From: Ilex aquifolium
Taxonomy: Eukaryota; Streptophyta; Magnoliopsida; Aquifoliales; Aquifoliaceae
Direction of reading: 5' to 3'
DNA length: 64,000 nucleotides
Assembly: GCA_951799425.1 (NCBI GenBank)
Contig: OX637401.1
Coordinates: forward strand, 19,692,001-19,756,000
Below, piece after piece: positions 58,672 through 64,000 of this stretch. Every line of letters starts with the position of its first letter. The first letter of the stretch is position 1. Both the position numbers and the translations under genes were made by a program. The notes under the pieces were generated by a model, which did not search any database, was not told the origin of the DNA, and saw only the letters and a list, made by a program, of their open reading frames with translations.

Positions 58672-58844
58672 ACATATACATATATATACAAAGTAAGAGA
58701 AACCCTAAAGTCAACCCCATATTGCACCGCCTCGTATTAATAAATTACACTAACATTCCTTCCTTAAAAAAATCACAAATTGACCTAAAAATTAAATTAT
58801 ATATTTATTCTTATTATTTTTTTTTTAAAATTTGGAGTATCACA

Positions 58845-59255
58845 TTCTCTCCCTCTTAAAAAAATTTCGTCCTCGAAATTTATATACCTTGTAAGAACAA
58901 ATAAGGATAGTGAACGTTCACGCTTTCTTTAATTTTCCAAAGAATTTTCTCATTTGGATGACTCCTCCGCAACAACTGACAAATAGAATGGCTCTATTTC
59001 ACAAAATTTATTAGCTCCTCAACATAAATAAGAGTTTTCTTTAGCTAAATAGACTAACTCAACTAACATATTAAAAGGATCAGGTATATACACTCCTTGG
59101 ATATATTGAAACAAAATATGTCGTGAAACCAAAACAAGTCTGCAAATAGAACAAAACTTAAAATTGTAACTACCATCCTCTCTACAATCTCGTATGTCCA
59201 TATGTACCTTAGACTAATCTTTCCCTCCTTGTCCAATCTTAACACATATTGTTAG
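58845..59255 (-). pseudogene. Chromovirus pol, 3' end
   Basis: Minus-strand RLDKEGKISLRYIWTYEIVE (from about 59240) resembles the integrase C-terminal segment of plant chromoviruses. A frame-shifted YIPDPFNMLVEL part follows, and near 58875 the minus strand reads TTTCGAGGACGAAATTT, the usual end of their pol, ahead of the purine tract. Stops and shifts make it non-functional. Copia F interrupts it at 59256. Confidence 0.7.
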
Positions 59256-59443
59256 TGTTAAGAAATATAGGATTATTTTATGTATTAAGGGTAGAATAGT
59301 CTTTTATTTGTTTAGGCTATATATAGTCTCTATGTATTTAGGTTAAACTACTTTCTTGTATTCAAGAGAATTATGCAGTATCAATGAAACCCTAGCCTCT
59401 TCTTCCTCCTCTTCTTTCTTGTATTTTTCTTGATTGTTCAACA
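59256..59443 (+). mobile_element. Copia F, 5' LTR
   Basis: A 188-bp short LTR, TGTTAAGAAA...GTTCAACA, identical as read to 63805-63992. Outer flanks GTTAG and ATTAG form a target duplication with one mismatch. Confidence 0.95.
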
Positions 59444-59455
59444 TGGTATCAGAGC
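59444..59455 (+). promoter_or_regulatory. Copia F primer binding site
   Basis: TGGTATCAGAGC directly after the LTR; initiator-Met tRNA type. Confidence 0.93.
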
Positions 59456-59666
59456 TAAGTTCCATGGGACGAGGCTTAATCTCAAACACAGCTTCAGACG
59501 GCCGTTTGGAGGTACTTCGTTTCAGACGACCTGTTTTTTTTTAAGAAGGTACTTCGTTTCGTTTTTGCAATCTGATATTTTGTGATTGTACACTGGTATT
59601 TCGATTTGGTTTTGCGATCTGTTTTGCGATCTGGTTTTGCGATCTGTTTTTATTTGTTGTTTAATT

Positions 59667-62600
59667 ATGGCTACTGAAAGAGATGACTCACTTCAGTCTG
59701 TGAGTGTGAGGTTGGATGGAAAGAACTATTCGTTTTGGAGTTATGTGATGATAAATTTTCTGAAGGGTAAAAAGATATGGGGATATGTTAGTGGAACCTC
59801 TGTGAAACCTAAGAACACTGATGATGGTTATGCTGATTTGATAGATACCTGGGAAGCAAACAATGCGAAAATTATTACTTGGATTAACAATTCTGTTGAG
59901 CATTCTATTGGTACACAGTTGGCGAAGTATGAGACAGCAAAGGAGGTTTGGGATCATCTGCAAAGGTTATTCACTCAATCAAATTTTGCAAAGCAGTATC
60001 AATTGGAGAATGACATACGAGCTCTTCAGCAGCAGAATATGAGTATTCAGGAGTTTTATTCTGCTATGACAGATCTTTGGGATCAATTGGCTCTTACAGA
60101 ATCGGCAGAATTAAAGGCATGTGGTGCCTATATTGATCGTAGAGAGCAGCAACGATTGGTACAGTTTTTAACGGCACTTCGCAGTGATTTTGAAGGACTT
60201 ATAGGTTCAATTTTGCATCGTTCTCCACTTCCTTCTGTTGACTCAGTTGTCAGTGAGTTATTGGCTGAAGAAATACGTCTTAAGTCTTATTCTGAAAAGG
60301 GAATTCTTTCTACTTCTAATCCTTCTGTGTTAGCAGTACCTTCTAAGCCATTCTCTAATAATCAGAATAAGCCTTACACAAGGGTTGCCTTCGACGAGTG
60401 CAGTTTCTGTAAGTAAAAAGGTCATTGGAAGACTCAATGTCCTAAGAAGTTGAGACAGCAGAATCAATCGCAGCAGCAATCTCAAGCTTGGAAGCCTGGC
60501 AACCAGTCACAATCTAATGCTCATAGACCACCTCAGGGTTACAGACCACCACAGTCTAATACTGCAGCAGTAGTTTCATCAGATCCTTTCATCGATCCTA
60601 GTACTTTGGCTAAGCAATTTCAGAAGTTTCTCTCCTTACAACCACAAGCTATGTCTGCTTCCTCTTCCGTAGGTCAGTTGCCTCATAGTTCTTCAGGTAT
60701 GTCACATTCTGTATGGGTCTTGGATTCTGGTGCTTCACATCATATGTCTCCAGATTCTTCATCTTTTGCTTCTGTTATGCCTTCCTCTTCTATTCCTGTT
60801 ATGACTGCTGATGGAACTCATATGCCTTTAGCAGGTGTTGGTTCTGTTGTCATACCGCACTTGTCTCTCCCTAATGTTTATCATATTCCGAAACTCACAT
60901 TAAATCTTGCTTCTGTTGGTCAGTTATGTGATTCTGGTAATTTAGTCATATTTTCCTCTTCTTCTTGTTATGTGCAGGATCTGCAGTCTTAGAAGCTGAT
61001 TGGGACAGGCCGTAGGAAGGGGGGACTATATATTTTGGATGAGTTAAAAGTGTCAGTTGCTGCTGCTGCTGCTCCTAGTGTTGATTTATCTTCTTTTCGT
61101 TTGAGTTCTTCTTCTTCTAGTTTTTATTTATGGCATTCTCGTCTAGGTCATGTTTCGTCTTCTCGTTTGAGATTTTTGGCATCCATAGGGGCCTTAGGAA
61201 ATTTGCAAGCTTGTGATATTTCTGATTGTAGTGGATGTAAACTGGCAAAATTTTCTGCTTTACCTTTTAATCGAAGTATTTCCGTTTCTTCTTCTCCATT
61301 TGATTTGATTCGTTCTGATGTATGGGGACCTTCTCCTGTTGCCACAAAAGGAGGGTCTCGATATTATGTTTCTTTTATTGATGATCATACTCGTTATTGT
61401 TGGATTTATTTAATGAAACATCGTTCTGAATTCTTTGGGATATATACAGCCTTTCGAGCTCTTGTCAAAACTCAACATTCTGCTGTTATCAAATGTTTTA
61501 GGTGTGATTTGGGTGGAGAATACACTTCTAATGAATTTTGTGAGTTGCTTGCCTTAGATGGAACTGTTTACCAAACTTCGTGTACAGATACTCCTGAGCA
61601 AAATGGTGTTGCTGAAAGAAAACATAGGCACATTGTTGAAACTGCTCGTTCTCTCTTGTTGTCTGCTGCTGTTCCTAGTGTGTTTTGGGGTGAAGCTGTT
61701 CTTACTGCTGTAGCTTTGATTAATACAATTCCATCTTCTCATATTTCAGGTGTTTCTCCTTTCGAAAAGTTGTATGGGTATGCCCCTGGTTATTCTTCTT
61801 TTAGAGTTTTTGGTTGTACTTGTTTCGTTCTTCGTCCTCATGTAGAACGCAACAAGTTGTCCTCTCGATTTGCTATTTGTGTTTTTCTTGGTTATGGTGA
61901 AGGTAAAAAGGGGTATCGTTGTTTTGATCCAATAACTCAGAAACTTTATGTGTCTCGCCATGTTGTTTTTCTCGAGCATATACCGTTCTTTTCTATTCCA
62001 TCCACTACTCATAGCTTCACTAGATCTGATCTTATTCGTATAGATCCTTTTTCTGATCATTCTGCAGGTACTGACACTCTACTCTCTAGCACACCTGAAG
62101 CTCCCTCTTCTTCTATGGTCCCTCAAGCTCCGTCTGAGATTGTGGATCCACCTCTACGTCAATCTACACGCATTCGTAAGTCCACAAAGTTACCAGATTT
62201 TACTTATTCTTGTTATTCTTCATCTTTTACTTCATTTTTAGCTTCTATTCATTGTCTCTCTGAGCCCTCTTCCTATAAAGAGGCAATTCTTGATCCTCTT
62301 TGGCAGCAAGCTATGGATGAGGAACTTTCTGCTTTGCATAAGACAGGTACTTGGGATTTGGTTCCTCTACCTCCTGGTAAGAGTGTTGTTGGCTGTCGTT
62401 GGGTGTATAAGATCAAGACTAATTCTGATGGATCTGTTGAGCGATACAAAGCTAGGTTGGTTGCAAAAGGGTACTCTCAACAGTATGGTATGGATTATGA
62501 GGAGACATTTGCTCCTGTTGCAAAAATGACTACTATTCGTACTCTTATTGCAGTTGCTTCGGTTCGTCAGTGGCATATCTCTCAACTTGATGTTAAAAAT

Positions 62601-63791
62601 GCCTTCTTGAATGGAGATCTTCAAGAAGAAGTTTATATGGCTCCCCCTCCTGGTGTTTCACATGATTATGGGTATGTTTGCAAGCTCAAGAAAGCATTAT
62701 ATGGTCTCAAACAAGCACCTCGTGCTTGGTTTGAGAAATTTTCTGTTGTGATCTCTTCTCTTGGATTTGCTTCTAGTAGTCATGATTCTGCTCTTTTTGT
62801 TAAGTGCACTGATGCAGGTCATGTCATTCTGTCTTTATATGTTGATGACATGATTATTACTGGTGATGATATTGATGGGATTTCAGTTTTGAAGACAGAG
62901 TTAGCTAGACAGTTTGAAATGAAGGATTTGGGTTCTCTACGATATTTCTTGGGTATTGAGGTAGCCCACTCACCCAGAGGTTATCTTCTTTCTCAGTCGA
63001 AATATGTTGCAGATATTCTTGAGCGGGCTAGACTTACTGATAATAAGACTGCAGATACTCCCATTGAGGTTAACGCAAAGTATTCTTCTTCTGATGGTTT
63101 ACTTTTGCCAGATCCTACTTTATACCGTACTATTGTTGGGAGTTTGGTATATCTCACTATTAGTCGTCCAGATATTGCATATGCTGTTCATGTTGTTAGT
63201 CAGTTTGTTGCTTCTCCTACTACAGTTCATTGGGCAGCTGTTCTTCGTATTTTGCGGTATCTTCGGGGTACAGTCTTTCAGAGTCTTTTACTTCCATCCA
63301 CCTCTTCCTTGGAGCTGCGTGCATACTCTGATGCTGATCATGGCAGTGATCCCACAGATCGCAAGTCTGTTACTGGTTTCTGTATCTTTTTGGGTGATTC
63401 TCTTATTTCTTGGAAGAGCAAGAAACAATCTATTGTTTCTCAATCTTCAACCGAAGCAGAATATCGTGCTATGGCATCTACTACCAAAGAGATTGTTTGG
63501 TTACGTTGGTTACTTGCAGATATGGGAGTTTCCATTTCTCATCCCACTCCAATGTATTGTGACAACCAGAGTTCTATTCAGATTGCTCACAACTCGATTT
63601 TTCATGAACGAACTAAGCACATTGAGATCGATTGTCACCTTACTCGTCATCATCTCAAGCATGGCACCATTACTTTGCCATTTGTTTCTTCTTCTTTGCA
63701 GATTGCAGATTTCTTTACCAAGTCGCATTCTATTTCCCGTTTTCGTTTTCTAGTTGGCAAACTCTCGATGCTTGTAGCTGCCGCATCGTGA
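59667..63791 (+). pseudogene. Copia F gag-pol polyprotein with two in-frame stops
   Basis: One reading frame of about 1374 codons from MATERDDSLQ (59667) to LVAAAS. The order is UBN2-type gag (residues about 30-230), zinc knuckle (about 245-260), protease WVLDSGASHH (about 350), integrase HHCC (WHSRLGH, about 488) and core, RT (from about 870, YVDDM at 62838-62852) and RNase H (AYSDADHGSD, from about 1214). Only two defects are seen: a TAA at 60414 inside the zinc knuckle (CSFCK-stop-KGHWKTQC) and a TAG at 60990 between protease and integrase. There are no frameshifts. Small size and short LTRs would suit the Ale lineage, but that is a guess. Confidence 0.93.
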
Positions 63792-63804
63792 GTTTGAGGG
63801 GAGA
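63792..63804 (+). promoter_or_regulatory. Copia F polypurine tract
   Basis: GTTTGAGGGGAGA, purine-rich, directly ahead of the 3' LTR. Confidence 0.8.
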
Positions 63805-63992
63805 TGTTAAGAAATATAGGATTATTTTATGTATTAAGGGTAGAATAGTCTTTTATTTGTTTAGGCTATATATAGTCTCTATGTATTTAGGTTAAACTAC
63901 TTTCTTGTATTCAAGAGAATTATGCAGTATCAATGAAACCCTAGCCTCTTCTTCCTCCTCTTCTTTCTTGTATTTTTCTTGATTGTTCAACA
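63805..63992 (+). mobile_element. Copia F, 3' LTR
   Basis: 188 bp, no difference found from the 5' LTR, which implies a recent insertion. It is followed by ATTAG and the window end. Confidence 0.95.
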
Positions 63993-64000
63993 ATTAGAAT

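Larger units (their letters stand above)
45293..58844 (-). mobile_element. Chromovirus (Tekay/Del-type) 3' LTR, split by three insertions
   Basis: On the minus strand the LTR begins TGTGATACTCC (58844) after a purine tract and ends GGGGGTGTGACA (45293), the characteristic terminus of plant chromoviruses. LTR sequence occupies 58672-58844, 53538-53644, 52957-53029 and 45293-46881, about 1.9 kb in all. The gaps are copia E, a solo Ty3 LTR and a Helitron. The interior includes AACTTTTGGGGTCAAAGTG and AAGGTGAGTAG motifs common in these LTRs. Its 5' half lies beyond the window or was lost; ATGAG (45288-45292) is the expected target duplication. Confidence 0.68.

Noticed and set aside
62290-63753. 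Large alternate-frame ORFs over copia F
   Set aside because: They are shadows of the gag-pol frame, Leu-rich and without domains.

Overview
This window is nuclear DNA from a flowering plant, most likely a eudicot with a repeat-rich genome. It is AT-rich and carries Ty1/copia and Ty3 LTR retrotransposons, Helitrons, hAT and Mutator-type MITEs, tRNA-derived SINEs and long GA/CT and AT microsatellites. The species cannot be told from the sequence. Only one stretch looks like a resident host gene: a multi-exon minus-strand RING-CH zinc-finger gene near 33.5-35.4 kb. Almost everything else is mobile DNA, much of it nested.

Left part (1-8 kb): AT and minisatellite DNA, a solo Ty3 LTR (848-1423, TSD AATTT), a Mutator-type MITE (1446-2033, 9-bp TSD), a small hAT MITE (3870-4013), Helitron ends and a short complete Helitron (6518-6888), and a SINE (about 7701-7870). 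Blocks at 2.5-2.9, 3.3-3.5 and 6.9-7.2 kb recur in the same order at 35.5-36.3, 41.5-41.7 and 42.1-42.3 kb, which suggests an old duplicated locus split by transposons.

8-21.6 kb is a nest. An old minus-strand element (C; LTRs 8012-8349 and 21312-~21556) received a plus-strand copia (A; 8763-15240) and a young minus-strand gag-only Ty3 element (B; 15430-21162, TSD AGTTC). A has an unusual leader holding a tRNA-like segment with Pol III A and B boxes, followed by four consecutive hairpins about 90 nt apart that all present CCAAAG in the loop. B keeps an intact gag but has no protease, RT or integrase; it also has an antisense coiled-coil reading frame and several families of tandem repeats.

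21.6-33 kb holds a Mutator-type MITE (22486-22820), a hAT element (22890-23513), a decayed minus-strand copia (D; 24409-29647, TSD CAGCG), an LTR-like remnant with a snRNA-type USE motif, and two head-to-tail MITEs. 33.5-36.3 kb holds the RING-CH gene and a hAT element. 36.8-41.4 kb is a head-to-tail Helitron array; its last member (37953-41374) carries a fragment of an AIRP2-like RING E3 ligase gene that stops exactly at a splice donor.

43.9-64 kb is a second nest. A truncated Ty3 element (G) is interrupted by a minus-strand chromovirus. That chromovirus's 3' LTR, about 1.9 kb originally, is now spread over 45293-58844 because a Helitron (46882-52956, itself hosting a retrocopy), a solo Ty3 LTR (53030-53537, TSD GATTG) and a copia (E; 53645-58671, TSD ACATA) inserted into it. 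A recent plus-strand copia (F; 59256-63992, identical LTRs) sits in the chromovirus pol. The copia coding regions all carry stops or frameshifts; the only intact mobile-element ORF of any length is the gag of B.
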